NCBI GenBank assembly: GCA_022841375.1 | Contig: JALHRQ010000019.1 | Span: forward strand, 1 to 55,882 | Length of the DNA: 55,882 nucleotides | DNA from: Burkholderiales bacterium | GTDB taxonomy: Bacteria > Pseudomonadota > Gammaproteobacteria > Burkholderiales > SG8-41 | Direction of reading: 5' to 3' | Shown here: positions 20,696 to 28,138 of the stretch, in pieces | Layout: each line of letters begins with the position of its first letter | How positions within the stretch are numbered: position 1 is the stretch's first letter | Made by a program: the position numbers and the translations under genes | Notes under the pieces: generated by a model | Seen by the model: only the letters and a program-made list of their open reading frames with translations | The model's database searches: none | Told to the model about the DNA's origin: nothing

Positions 20696-21658
20696 ATGCA
20701 TTGCACCATCCGTATCATGGCGGGCCTTATCGCAATCCTGCTGTCCGGCCTCGCCGCAGCCCAGCAATACCCCACCCGCCCGATCCGCGTCATCGTGCCC
20801 TTTCCTGCCGGCGGCAACGTCGACGTGTTCTCGCGCGTGCTGTTCCGCCAGGTTGAAACCGAAATCGGCACCACCTTCGTCATTGACAACCGCGGCGGCG
20901 CCAATGGCATCGTAGGCGCCGATACCGTGAAAAACGCAACCCCCGACGGCTACACGGTGATGAACACCTCCTTCGGTTTTGCCGTCAACCCGTCGATTCA
21001 CAAAAAAATGCCGTTCGACATCGTGCGCGACTTCACACCGATCACCAATGTCGCCACCGGTCTCGGCTATATGATGGTGGTGCATCCCAGCCTTCCGGTA
21101 AAAAATACCGCCGAATTACTGGAAGCGGCTAAAAAACAAACCTTGCGTTACAGCACTGCCGGCGTCGGCAACGGCCAGCATCTGGCCGGTGCGCTGCTCG
21201 CCAGCATGGCCAAGGTCGAGATGTTGCATGTGCCGTACAAAGGCGGCGGTCCGGCGATGACGGCGGTGGCCAGCGGTGAAGTACAGCTTCACTTCCCCGC
21301 AGCCTCGGTGGGACAGCCCATGCACAAGGCCGGGCGCGTGCGTGCCATCGCCTTCACCGGCGCCAAACGCCTGTCAACCATGCCGGAACTGCCCACCATC
21401 GGTGAAACCATTCCCGGCTATGTCGGCGATGCCGGCTGGCACGGCATGTTCGGGCCGGCGAAACTGCCCGCGCCAATTACACTCAAGCTGCAAAAAGCCG
21501 TACACAAGGCGCTGCAGGAACCGAAGATTCACGCCCACTTCGTCGACAACGGCTATGAACCCAACGGCGATCCGCCCGAGGTCTGGGCCAAGCAATATCG
21601 CGCGGACGTCAAACGTTTCGCCGAGATCGCCAAAGCAGCGGGAATAGAACCCCAGTAA
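20696..21658 (+). CDS. Bug/TctC binding protein (3)
   Basis: 320 aa, ATG 20696 preceded by GGAGGAG. Signal peptide through SGLAAAQQ. Pocket motif RVIVPFPAGGNVDVFSR, then VIDNRGGANGIVGADTVKNATPDGYTV. Divergent from the 2-hydroxyacid dehydrogenase, which suggests a hydroxy- or keto-acid ligand (inference). Downstream, a perfect 11-bp hairpin (21666-21695) without a U-tract separates it from the selenoprotein pair. Confidence 0.93.
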   Translation: MHCTIRIMAGLIAILLSGLAAAQQYPTRPIRVIVPFPAGGNVDVFSRVLFRQVETEIGTTFVIDNRGGANGIVGADTVKNATPDGYTVMNTSFGFAVNPSIHKKMPFDIVRDFTPITNVATGLGYMMVVHPSLPVKNTAELLEAAKKQTLRYSTAGVGNGQHLAGALLASMAKVEMLHVPYKGGGPAMTAVASGEVQLHFPAASVGQPMHKAGRVRAIAFTGAKRLSTMPELPTIGETIPGYVGDAGWHGMFGPAKLPAPITLKLQKAVHKALQEPKIHAHFVDNGYEPNGDPPEVWAKQYRADVKRFAEIAKAAGIEPQ

Positions 21659-21665
21659 GCCCTGT

Positions 21666-21695
21666 GCAGGCGGTCGTTTTCCGGCGACCGCCTGC
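21666..21695 (+). terminator. strong hairpin after Bug gene 3, possible terminator
   Basis: Perfect stem GCAGGCGGTCG/CGACCGCCTGC with an 8-nt loop TTTTCCGG. No T-tract follows, so termination is uncertain; it may protect the 3' end of the mRNA. Confidence 0.45.
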
Positions 21696-21734
21696 AACAC
21701 GTCCACGACAAAACATTCGCTTCATTGGCCGTCG

Positions 21735-21762
21735 TTGCAAGGCTGCGCAATGACGTTAGAAT
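21735..21762 (+). promoter_or_regulatory. candidate sigma-70 promoter of the selenoprotein operon
   Basis: TTGCAA (21735-21740), 16-nt spacer, TAGAAT (21757-21762), about 40 nt before the start codon. A small stem GATGC/GCATC follows in the leader. Prediction by eye only. Confidence 0.45.
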
Positions 21763-21803
21763 CATCGCAAGATGCTTTCAGGCATCCGCCTAACGGAGGT
21801 TCC

Positions 21804-22328
21804 ATGCGCCCCACCGCACGTCTTGCCGCACTCCTGTTCTCCGGTCTGATGTTGTCAGCAACGACGCTTACGGCCTCGGCCAACACCCTGCAACCGGTTA
21901 CCCCGCCGACGCCGATGCCCGCGTTCAAGATCCCGGGTCTGAACGGCACCAGCGGCAGCGACACCGACCTGCGCAACAAGGTCACGGTGATCCGCTTCTG
22001 GGCATCATGGTGAACAACCTGCGTCAGTGAAATGCCTTCCGTGCAGAGGGCACATAACGAACTGAAAAAAGACGGCATCCAGGTCATCACGGTGTCGATT
22101 GATGGCGTGGGCGAAGCCGCGGTCAAGCCGGTTTTTGCCCGCGGCGGATATACCATGCCCGCGCTGATCGACGCCAACATGGCGGTCGCCCGCGATTTCG
22201 GCGTGCGGGGCGTGCCGACAACGGTGGTGATCGACACCAAAGGCATGATCCGCGCCCGCACCACAGGGCATATCGATTTCGACAGCGCCGAACTTCGGAA
22301 TTACGCACGCAGCCTCAACCGCAAGTAG
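21804..22328 (+). CDS. exported TlpA/thioredoxin-like protein with UxxC active site (predicted selenoprotein)
   Basis: Thiol-disulfide oxidoreductase-like, 174 aa if the TGA at 22011-22013 is read as selenocysteine (residue 70). Start ATG 21804 with GGAGG; signal peptide through TLTASA. Before the TGA: DLRNKVTVIRFWASW. After it: TTCVSEMPSVQRAHNELKKD and, at residue 138, the cis-proline segment GVRGVPTTVVIDTKG. The family motif is WCxxC; here it reads W-U-T-T-C, with the TGA at the nucleophilic Cys and the resolving Cys73 intact. Sequence on both sides is conserved and in one frame, so this is not a frameshift. A 7-bp stem-loop lies 19 nt after the TGA. Probably exported and acting outside the cytoplasm; followed after 21 nt by a peroxiredoxin with the same peculiarity. 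A nonsense mutation is the alternative. Confidence 0.85.
22033..22052 (+). promoter_or_regulatory. candidate bacterial SECIS element, gene 1
   Basis: TGCCTTC (22033-22039), loop CGTGCA, GAGGGCA (22046-22052): 7 bp including one G-U pair, apical loop containing GU. It begins 19 nt after the TGA and the loop starts 26 nt after it, in the range expected for SelB-binding hairpins inside bacterial reading frames. Confidence 0.6.
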
Positions 22329-22349
22329 TACTTCCAACAGGAGACCGTG

Positions 22350-22925
22350 ATGACGACAAGTTCCAGATTGCTCCGCTGGCTGGCTGCAGCGCTGCTCGCT
22401 GCCGCCGCGCTGTTCGCCGCGCCGGCACAGGCCCAGACGCTGAAAGTGGGCGACAAGGCACCGGATTTTTCGGTGATCTCTTCAGCCGGCAAACCGGTCG
22501 CGCTGGCCGACTATCTCGGCAAGAAAAACGTCGTGCTGTTTTTCTACATTGCCGCATTTACCGACACCTGAACCAGCGAAATCGTGGCCTTCCAGCTTGA
22601 TCTTCCCAAGTTCGAGGCCGCCAACGCCCAGGTCCTGGGCGTCAGCGTCGATTTCAACAATGCCAACACTATTTTTGCAGAGCGGCTCGGCCTGCGTTTC
22701 CCGCTGCTCAGCGACACCCGCCGCATCATGACCCGCGAGTACGGGGTTCTCAACGACAATCCGGCGATGGCCAATGACGCCAAACGCATCGCCGGCTATC
22801 TGCGCGCCAAACGCTCCTGGTTCATCATCGACAAGACCGGCGTGATCCGTTACGCCAAGGTCGAAGACCCGCGCGGCATCATGCCCAACGATGAACTGAT
22901 CGAAGCGTTGCAGAAAATCCAGTAA
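22350..22925 (+). CDS. exported peroxiredoxin-like protein with TxxU active site (predicted selenoprotein)
   Basis: Peroxiredoxin of the AhpC/TSA-BCP type, 191 aa with the TGA at 22569-22571 as residue 74. Start ATG 22350 follows AGGAG; signal peptide MTTSSRLLRWLAAALL ... PAQA is cleaved before QTLKVGDKAPDFSVIS, the typical peroxiredoxin N-terminus. Before the TGA: NVVLFFYIAAFTDT; after it: TSEIVAFQLDLPKFEAANAQ. The family motif TxxC therefore reads T71-D-T-U74. The conserved Arg-containing strand is AKRSWFIIDKTGVIRYAK. No Cys occurs anywhere in the protein, so it would be a one-Sec enzyme needing an external reductant, and the upstream UxxC protein is the obvious candidate. Ends before a strong terminator. 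The alternative is a pseudogene, but the rest is fully conserved. Confidence 0.87.
22586..22619 (+). promoter_or_regulatory. candidate bacterial SECIS element, gene 2
   Basis: Lower stem GGCCTT/GAGGCC (22586-22591 with 22614-22619), small internal loop, upper stem AGCTTG/CAAGTT (22594-22599 with 22607-22612), apical loop ATCTTCC. It starts 14 nt after the TGA and the loop begins 28 nt after it. Confidence 0.6.
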
Positions 22926-22942
22926 AGCGTTGCCCGACAATA

Positions 22943-22974
22943 AGGGCAGTGCATCCCTGCACCGCCCTTTTTTT
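22943..22974 (+). terminator. intrinsic terminator of the selenoprotein operon
   Basis: AGGGC-A-GTGCA, loop TCCC, TGCAC-C-GCCCT (22943-22968): ten base pairs with one mismatch, followed by seven T. Lies 17 nt after the peroxiredoxin stop and also faces the convergent Bug gene. Confidence 0.92.
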
Positions 22975-22989
22975 CATACGGAGACCGAA

Positions 22990-23952
22990 TCAGTCGAGCT
23001 TCAGATTCAGCTTCTTGAGGATTTTTTCATTGCGCTGCATCTCATTGCGGATGTAGCCGTCGTAATCGGCCGGTGACATGGTGCCCTCCGAGAACCCCTG
23101 TTTGGTCAGTGTCGCGGCCGCCTCCGGCGCCTTCAGGGCTTTGGCGATTTCAGCCGAAAGTCGCTCCACGATGGGCCGCGGCGTGCCGGCACGAACCATC
23201 ACGCCGAACCAGTTCAGTGACTCAAACCCCGGCCAGCCTGATTCGGCAATGGTCGGCACCTCGGGCAGATTGGACGCGCGCTGTGCCGATGTCACCGCAA
23301 TGCCGCGCAGCCGCCCCGTCGGAATGTAATGCGAGCAATCCAGCACATTGCCAACCAGCAGCGTGATATGACCGCCGAGGATCGCCGTCGTGGCTGGCGC
23401 GCCGCCGCCGAACGGCACATTGACGATATCGATCTTGGCAATATCCTTGAACAGTTCGCCGGCGATGCGTCCGCCGCCGATGATGCTCGACACGCCCCAG
23501 GTGAGTTGTCCGGGCCGCGCCTTCGCCAGCGCCACCAGCTCTTTCATGTTCTTCACCGGCAGCGACGGATGCGCGCAGTAAATCAGCGGGTTGTAGACCA
23601 TCCGTGTCACGCCGTGAAAATCGCGCAGCGTGTCATAGGGCAGTTTGTTGTACGCAAACGGATTCACCGTAAAACTCGTCGCCATCACCAGCATGGTGTA
23701 GCCGTCGGCCGGCGCACGCGACACCACTTCCGTGGCAATCACCGTATTGGCGCCCGGCCGGTTTTCAATCACCAGATTCTGGCCCAGCGCCTTGGATACC
23801 GGAGGTGCAAACAGCCGCGCCATCGTGTCAGCGGCACCACCCGGCGGAAACGGCACGATCACGCGGATCGGTCGCGTCGGATATTCCTGGGCTGCAGCCT
23901 GAAAAGAAACCAGCGCAGCAACGGCGAGCAGCACCTTGGGCAACGACGTCAT
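22990..23952 (-). CDS. Bug/TctC binding protein (4)
   Basis: 320 aa from ATG 23952 (GGGAGG upstream). Signal peptide through SFQAAAQ. Pocket motif RVIVPFPPGGAADTMAR and IENRPGANTVIATEVVSRAPADG. Monocistronic, convergent with the selenoprotein operon. The AT-rich stretch 23953-24093 upstream probably carries its promoter. No enzyme gene is adjacent on the same strand, unlike several other copies here. Confidence 0.93.
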   Translation of the reverse strand: MTSLPKVLLAVAALVSFQAAAQEYPTRPIRVIVPFPPGGAADTMARLFAPPVSKALGQNLVIENRPGANTVIATEVVSRAPADGYTMLVMATSFTVNPFAYNKLPYDTLRDFHGVTRMVYNPLIYCAHPSLPVKNMKELVALAKARPGQLTWGVSSIIGGGRIAGELFKDIAKIDIVNVPFGGGAPATTAILGGHITLLVGNVLDCSHYIPTGRLRGIAVTSAQRASNLPEVPTIAESGWPGFESLNWFGVMVRAGTPRPIVERLSAEIAKALKAPEAAATLTKQGFSEGTMSPADYDGYIRNEMQRNEKILKKLNLKLD

Positions 23953-24093
23953 GTTTCTACCTCCCTGGTGAGAACGGATCAAGGTCCGGATTGTTATTCG
24001 CTACAAGATACCTGCCGCACACCCGGCGGCATAGCCATCCCGGGGGAACAATAAATTTATCTTTAAAAACAGATACTTACGAATATCTTGCGG

Positions 24094-25284
24094 TCATACA
24101 CCGGTACGACTGACAAACTGCATGGCGCGTTTTTTGAATTCTTTGGCTGCCAGAAACAAGCCGCCGTCGGCGCCATCGATGAAATGCAGATGTCGGCCTG
24201 AATAATCAAACACCAGGCAGGTCATGTGCGCACGATCAGCGACATGCAGACCGTAGAGCAGTTGCCGCCGCTTGAAGCGCTCCTGCAGCCAGCCCTCCAG
24301 CGCCAGACGCTGCGCGGATGTGCCGGAGAGGATCTGGCGGTAGACATCGGAAAACTTGCGCACATCCGAATTTCGGGCGAGATCGGGTTTGTAGCGACTC
24401 CAGTCGGTCGCATCGGTACGAACGCCAAACCGCATCAGCACCCAGCCGATGATCACCATCAGCCGCGTATGCATCAGCCACTGCCAGCGGCCGAAAGCGC
24501 TCCGGTCCGCCGCACGAATGCCCGCTTCATCGGCGAGCAGCTTGCCGCTGAACGTCATCGCCAGTTGCGGCAACGATACCGGGTGGCAGGCCTCTTCATC
24601 GCCATAGATTTCATGCACCTTGCGGATCACCTCCCGGTAGACCCCGGCGGCGCGTTCCGGCTCATGATGCAGCGCCAGCACCATCAGGCTGACTGTTTCG
24701 CCATGCCGGCTCGGAATGTCCTGCCAGCGGCATTCAAAACCGTCAAAACTCCCGAGCGGCTCGACGCTGCCCGGCGCAATCAGGTAACGCCCGGCCGTTG
24801 CCGCATCCTTGACGATGCCATCAATACACGCAATGCCGCCGCCCGAAAACACCGCCTGCACATAATTTTCAGACACCCGGTAACGCGCCACCCGCACGCT
24901 GAAACCCGCGGGAATTTCGCAGACCGGCACCGTCGCGATGCGCAGATCAAGGTTAAAGGCATCGCGCGCCACTTCACGGGTCTTGGCGAGCGCCGCGCGC
25001 GTGGCCTCCAGCAGCCGCGGCGGCACGCAGAGCACCGCGCCATCCCCCTCGAAGCTGAAAGGGATGTCGACGCCCTGAGCCGCATTGATCACCGCGGTAA
25101 TCGCCGCGGCGCCGATGGAATTGACGTTGCGGTATTTGCCTGCGGCCACGGCGGCCGTTGAATTGCGCACGTCGCAAAATGCCACGTGCCAGTCCGCCGG
25201 CAAGGTGCCGAAACTTTCAGCTTGCGTTACCGCCTCAAAATCAGTGATGACCGGCAGCGTCGCATAGAAATTTTCCGAACTCAC
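24094..25284 (-). CDS. DUF3095 family protein (nucleotidyl-cyclase-like N-terminus)
   Basis: 396 aa. The opening ENFYATLPVITDFEAV, then WHVAFCDVRNSTAAVAAGKYRNVNSIGAAAITAVINAA and IPFSFEGDGAVLCVPP, is the DUF3095 pattern. It resembles the metal-binding and glycine loops of class III adenylate/guanylate cyclases (Asp-x-x-x-Ser-Thr, then F-E-G-D-G-A). Whether it makes a cyclic nucleotide is unknown. The C-terminal half contains a hydrophobic segment LMVIIGWVLMRFGV and no recognised domain. Start is GTG 25284, 24 nt after the YciI-like gene on the same strand, so a two-gene operon is likely. Relatives are annotated only as hypothetical or adenylate cyclase-like. Confidence 0.8.
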   Translation of the reverse strand: MSSENFYATLPVITDFEAVTQAESFGTLPADWHVAFCDVRNSTAAVAAGKYRNVNSIGAAAITAVINAAQGVDIPFSFEGDGAVLCVPPRLLEATRAALAKTREVARDAFNLDLRIATVPVCEIPAGFSVRVARYRVSENYVQAVFSGGGIACIDGIVKDAATAGRYLIAPGSVEPLGSFDGFECRWQDIPSRHGETVSLMVLALHHEPERAAGVYREVIRKVHEIYGDEEACHPVSLPQLAMTFSGKLLADEAGIRAADRSAFGRWQWLMHTRLMVIIGWVLMRFGVRTDATDWSRYKPDLARNSDVRKFSDVYRQILSGTSAQRLALEGWLQERFKRRQLLYGLHVADRAHMTCLVFDYSGRHLHFIDGADGGLFLAAKEFKKRAMQFVSRTGV

Positions 25285-25308
25285 GGCAGGTCAACGGTTG
25301 CAGACTGA

Positions 25309-25611
25309 TCAGGCGCCTTCGGCCACTTGCGGATTCCACTGCCCCTTGCGCAAACGGGTAATGGTGACGGTCTTGAACACGTTGTTCTGGGTGAACGGAT
25401 CGCCGTCGGAAAACTTTTTGGCTTCAGCACGACTGTTGACGTTGAGCACGAAGGCACTGCCGACGGCTTCGGTACCGTCGTCGTTCTGCGTCGCACCGGA
25501 GAGCACGATGATGCCTTTCTGGCTGGCTAGATAATCGCGATGCGGTTGCAGCACTTTGCTGCGGATTTCAGCGGTGTTCGGATTGTCGACGCAGGTGATG
25601 AGCCAAAGCAT
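25309..25611 (-). CDS. YciI-like (YCII-related) protein
   Basis: 100-aa dimeric alpha/beta-barrel protein of the YciI family, beginning MLWLITCVDNPNTAEIRS. It contains RPHRDYL-like LQPHRDYLASQKG and the Asp of SDGDPFTQNNVFKTVTI, the conserved HxxxxxxL and Asp-Pro-Phe signatures. Family members are small enzymes or binding proteins of mostly unknown role. First gene of a probable operon with the DUF3095 gene. An AGGA lies 8 nt before the ATG. Confidence 0.85.
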   Translation of the reverse strand: MLWLITCVDNPNTAEIRSKVLQPHRDYLASQKGIIVLSGATQNDDGTEAVGSAFVLNVNSRAEAKKFSDGDPFTQNNVFKTVTITRLRKGQWNPQVAEGA

Positions 25612-25646
25612 GAGGTGTTTCCTTGTGGATTTTGGATAGTGGACTA

Positions 25647-25941
25647 AGAGCGCCTAACCTAATGAAACGCGCGATGCGCTGTCACGATTTTGGCTGGAGG
25701 CAAGGAGCAGGCCGCAGCGAATATCGCGAATATTCGCAAGGACTGTGACGCCGCCCCCGGCCAAAATCGCGCCAGCCCGGCGACGCTTCAGAAAATCAAA
25801 ATACTTCAATGGGTTACCGCCAGAATCGGCCCTGACTTTGTCGTGCGGCTTGCTCATATTCGCGATATGAGCTGCGCCGCACTTCGCGTCAGTGCCGATT
25901 CTGACTGTAACGCACGCGTGTTTCATTAGGTTAGGCGCTCT
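25647..25941. mobile_element. 295-bp structured non-coding element with 27-bp terminal inverted repeats (MITE-like)
   Basis: Ends 25647-25673 and 25915-25941 are inverted repeats with one mismatch in 27 (outer sequence AGAGCGCCTAACCTAATGAA). Inside are two long hairpins. Arm 1 has stem CGATTTTGGC/GCCAAAATCG (25685-25694 with 25760-25769) and an inner stem GCGAATA/TATTCGC with loop TCGCGAA (25724-25730). Arm 2 has a 16-bp stem with one mismatch (25821-25836 with 25888-25903), then GTGCGGC/GCCGCAC, then CTCATA/TATGAG with loop TTCGCGA (25859-25865). The two apical loops are reverse complements. TA dinucleotides flank the ends. No credible gene lies within. It occupies most of the 411-nt gap between the YciI-like gene and the hydrolase gene. 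No second copy was found in this window. Confidence 0.75.
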
Positions 25942-26022
25942 AGGTTACGGCCCGTGCGGTACTGGCGCGGGAAGGCTTATGATATGGCCTTTTCGCCACC
26001 CGCACCCGTCCGGAGGAGCACC

Positions 26023-26889
26023 ATGACCGTCCCTTACAATCCCGACAACCTGTTCGCCGTCAAGTGCTGGGAAGTTGAACTGCGCAAGACCGCAAAGCGC
26101 ACACTGCTCGCCCGCATTTACCAGCCACAGGGCAGCGGCCCCTTCCCCGTGCTGATCGACCTGCACGGCGGCGCCTGGAGCCGCAAGGACCGCTACGCCA
26201 ATGAGCCGATGGCCCGCGCCATCGCCGCCTCGGGCATGCTGGTGGTGTCGCCCGACCTGCGCCTCTCGAATGAAGCGCCGTATCCGGCCTGCGTGCAGGA
26301 CGCTCACTATGCGATCCGCTGGCTCAAACACAAAGCCCGCGAATGGAACGGCGACGCTACCCACTTCGGCATTCTCGGCAGCTCCAGCGGCGGCCATGTC
26401 GCCCAGCTGATCGGCATGAAACCGCACGACCCGAAATACGCGGCGATCCCGCTGCCGGAAGCACCGCAGCTCGACGCCACCGCCGTCTACATTGCCACGC
26501 GCTCACCAATCAGCAACCCGGTGGCCCGCCGCGCCCAGGCCGAGAAGAACGGCAACAAGGAAATGATGAAAAAGTCCGACACCTTTTTCACCCCGCCGGA
26601 AACCATCCATGAAGGCAATCCGCAGGAAATCCTCGACCGCAGGGAAAAGGTCAATCTGCTGCCGATGCTGATCATGCAGGGCGGACACGACGATAACGTG
26701 ATTCCCGCAATCCAGGAAAAATTCGCGGCGACCTACCGCGCGGCCGGCGGCGAATGCCAGCTGGAAATTTTCAAGGACAGCGAACACGAGTGGACCGCCG
26801 TGCCGAGCCCGGAAGCCGACCTGTCGCACCAGATGGTCAAGCAGTTCATCGCCAAACAACTGCGCGCGCTGCAGAAAAAAGCTGCGTAA
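26023..26889 (+). CDS. alpha/beta hydrolase (esterase/lipase, HSL-like)
   Basis: Serine hydrolase of 288 aa from ATG 26023 (GGAGGAG upstream). The oxyanion-hole motif is LIDLHGGAWSRKDRY, the nucleophile is the middle Ser of ILGSSSGGHVAQL (near residue 123), the acid is Asp in MQGGHDDNVIPA, and the base is His in DSEHEWTA. No signal peptide, so cytoplasmic. It converges on Bug gene 5 with a shared terminator. Substrate class (short-chain ester, formamide or lactone) cannot be decided. Confidence 0.92.
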   Translation: MTVPYNPDNLFAVKCWEVELRKTAKRTLLARIYQPQGSGPFPVLIDLHGGAWSRKDRYANEPMARAIAASGMLVVSPDLRLSNEAPYPACVQDAHYAIRWLKHKAREWNGDATHFGILGSSSGGHVAQLIGMKPHDPKYAAIPLPEAPQLDATAVYIATRSPISNPVARRAQAEKNGNKEMMKKSDTFFTPPETIHEGNPQEILDRREKVNLLPMLIMQGGHDDNVIPAIQEKFAATYRAAGGECQLEIFKDSEHEWTAVPSPEADLSHQMVKQFIAKQLRALQKKAA

Positions 26890-26904
26890 CGCTGGCACTT
26901 CAGC

Positions 26905-26934
26905 AAAAAGCCCCGCCGCAGCGGGGCTTTTTTA
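26905..26934. terminator. bidirectional terminator
   Basis: Perfect stem AGCCCCGC/GCGGGGCT (26909-26928) with loop CGCA, A-run before and T-run after, between two convergent genes. Confidence 0.92.
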
Positions 26935-26953
26935 TTACTGCAACGGTTTGCGC

Positions 26954-27922
26954 TTATTCCATGCTGATGTTCAGCGGCTTCGCCACCTTGCGCCACTTCT
27001 CGATGTCGGTATCGATCAGTTTGCCGAACTCTGCCGGCGAGACTTCCGTCGCTTCAACCCCAACGCCAAGCAGTTTCTCGCGGATATCCGGGAGTCGCAC
27101 CGCCACCAGTACCGCCGCATGCAGCTTGTCGATGACTGCTTTGGGCGTGCCCGCAGGCGCGACGATGCCATACCACCCGCTGACCGCATAACCGGGCAAG
27201 CCCGACTCAGCAATCGTCGGCACAGTGGGCAGTGCCGGTGTGCGTTTGCCGGTGGTCACCCCCAGCCCCCTGATTTTCCCGGCCTGCAAATGCGGCCGCG
27301 CCACGGCGACGGTCGAGAAAAATACCTGCACGCGTCCGCCGAGCAGATCAGCCATCGCCGGATTGCCGCCTTTATACGGCACATGCAGCATCTTGATGCC
27401 GGCCATTGAATTGAACAGCTCCGCGGCAAGATGCGTCAGATTGCCGGTGCTCGAAGAGGCATAAGACACCTGACCGGGTTTCGACTTGGCCAACGCGATC
27501 AATTCGGCGCTGGTCGACACACCGGCGCCGGGATGCGCAACAAACACATAAGCGCCGTCGCCGAACTGGGCCACCGGCACAAAATCGCGCGCCGTGTCGT
27601 AGGGCAGCTTGGTGTACAGCGCCGGATTGATCGCGTGACCGGCGGCGACTACCAGCAGCGTATAACCGTTGGCTGCAGACTTGGCGACGATCTCCGAACC
27701 AATCAGCGTATTGCCGCCGCCGCGATTGTCGACAATGACTTGCTGGCCGAGCTGCTGGGTCATCGTCGGTGACACCAGCCGCGCCACGATATCGTTCGCA
27801 CCGCCCGCCGGATACGGCACCACCATGCGCACTGGACGCGACGGAAAATTCTGCGCCGCTGCAGGCAACATCGCTGCAAGGATCAATGCGCCGATCCAGC
27901 CATTAACAATTCGGGAATTCAT
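26954..27922 (-). CDS. Bug/TctC binding protein (5)
   Basis: 322 aa from ATG 27922 (GGAGGAG upstream). Signal peptide through AAMLPAAAQ. Pocket motif RMVVPYPAGGANDIVAR followed by VDNRGGGNTLIGSEIVAKSAANGYT, with Asn where most copies have Asp before Gly-Tyr. Convergent with the alpha/beta hydrolase and divergent from the TPP-dependent enzyme at 28139. The 216-nt gap on that side can hold two promoters. Confidence 0.93.
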   Translation of the reverse strand: MNSRIVNGWIGALILAAMLPAAAQNFPSRPVRMVVPYPAGGANDIVARLVSPTMTQQLGQQVIVDNRGGGNTLIGSEIVAKSAANGYTLLVVAAGHAINPALYTKLPYDTARDFVPVAQFGDGAYVFVAHPGAGVSTSAELIALAKSKPGQVSYASSSTGNLTHLAAELFNSMAGIKMLHVPYKGGNPAMADLLGGRVQVFFSTVAVARPHLQAGKIRGLGVTTGKRTPALPTVPTIAESGLPGYAVSGWYGIVAPAGTPKAVIDKLHAAVLVAVRLPDIREKLLGVGVEATEVSPAEFGKLIDTDIEKWRKVAKPLNISME

Positions 27923-28138
27923 CGTTCTCCTCCATCAGGGTTGCCGGTGTCGCCCGGCTTTGCAGTGCATTGGAGCATCGCGCCCCCGGAAACGCAATCA
28001 AATCCCGTCTATGACGCCATTGATTGAGTTCATCATTTCATTTTGTGGACCACGACGCCCCGTACGACACAACTTTTGGCGCATCTTTTGAATTAACATC
28101 CGGGCTCACTCGCAAACACGCACTCAAGGAACCACATC

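Noticed and set aside
21735-22013. The 92-codon frame ending at TGA 22013 as a complete small gene.
   Set aside because: It ends in the middle of the redox motif and the same frame continues with family homology after the TGA; read as the first part of a selenoprotein.
22032-22328. A separate short thioredoxin-like gene starting at ATG 22032.
   Set aside because: That ATG lies within the motif after the active site, has no ribosome site, and a protein starting there would lack the active site and signal peptide.
25651-25938. The GCCTAAC ... GTTAGGC ends look like the core sites of an integron attC recombination site.
   Set aside because: attC sites are normally about 60-140 bp with short imperfect arms and extrahelical bases. 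Here the terminal repeats are near-perfect over 27 bp, the distance is 290 bp and no gene cassette or integrase is present.
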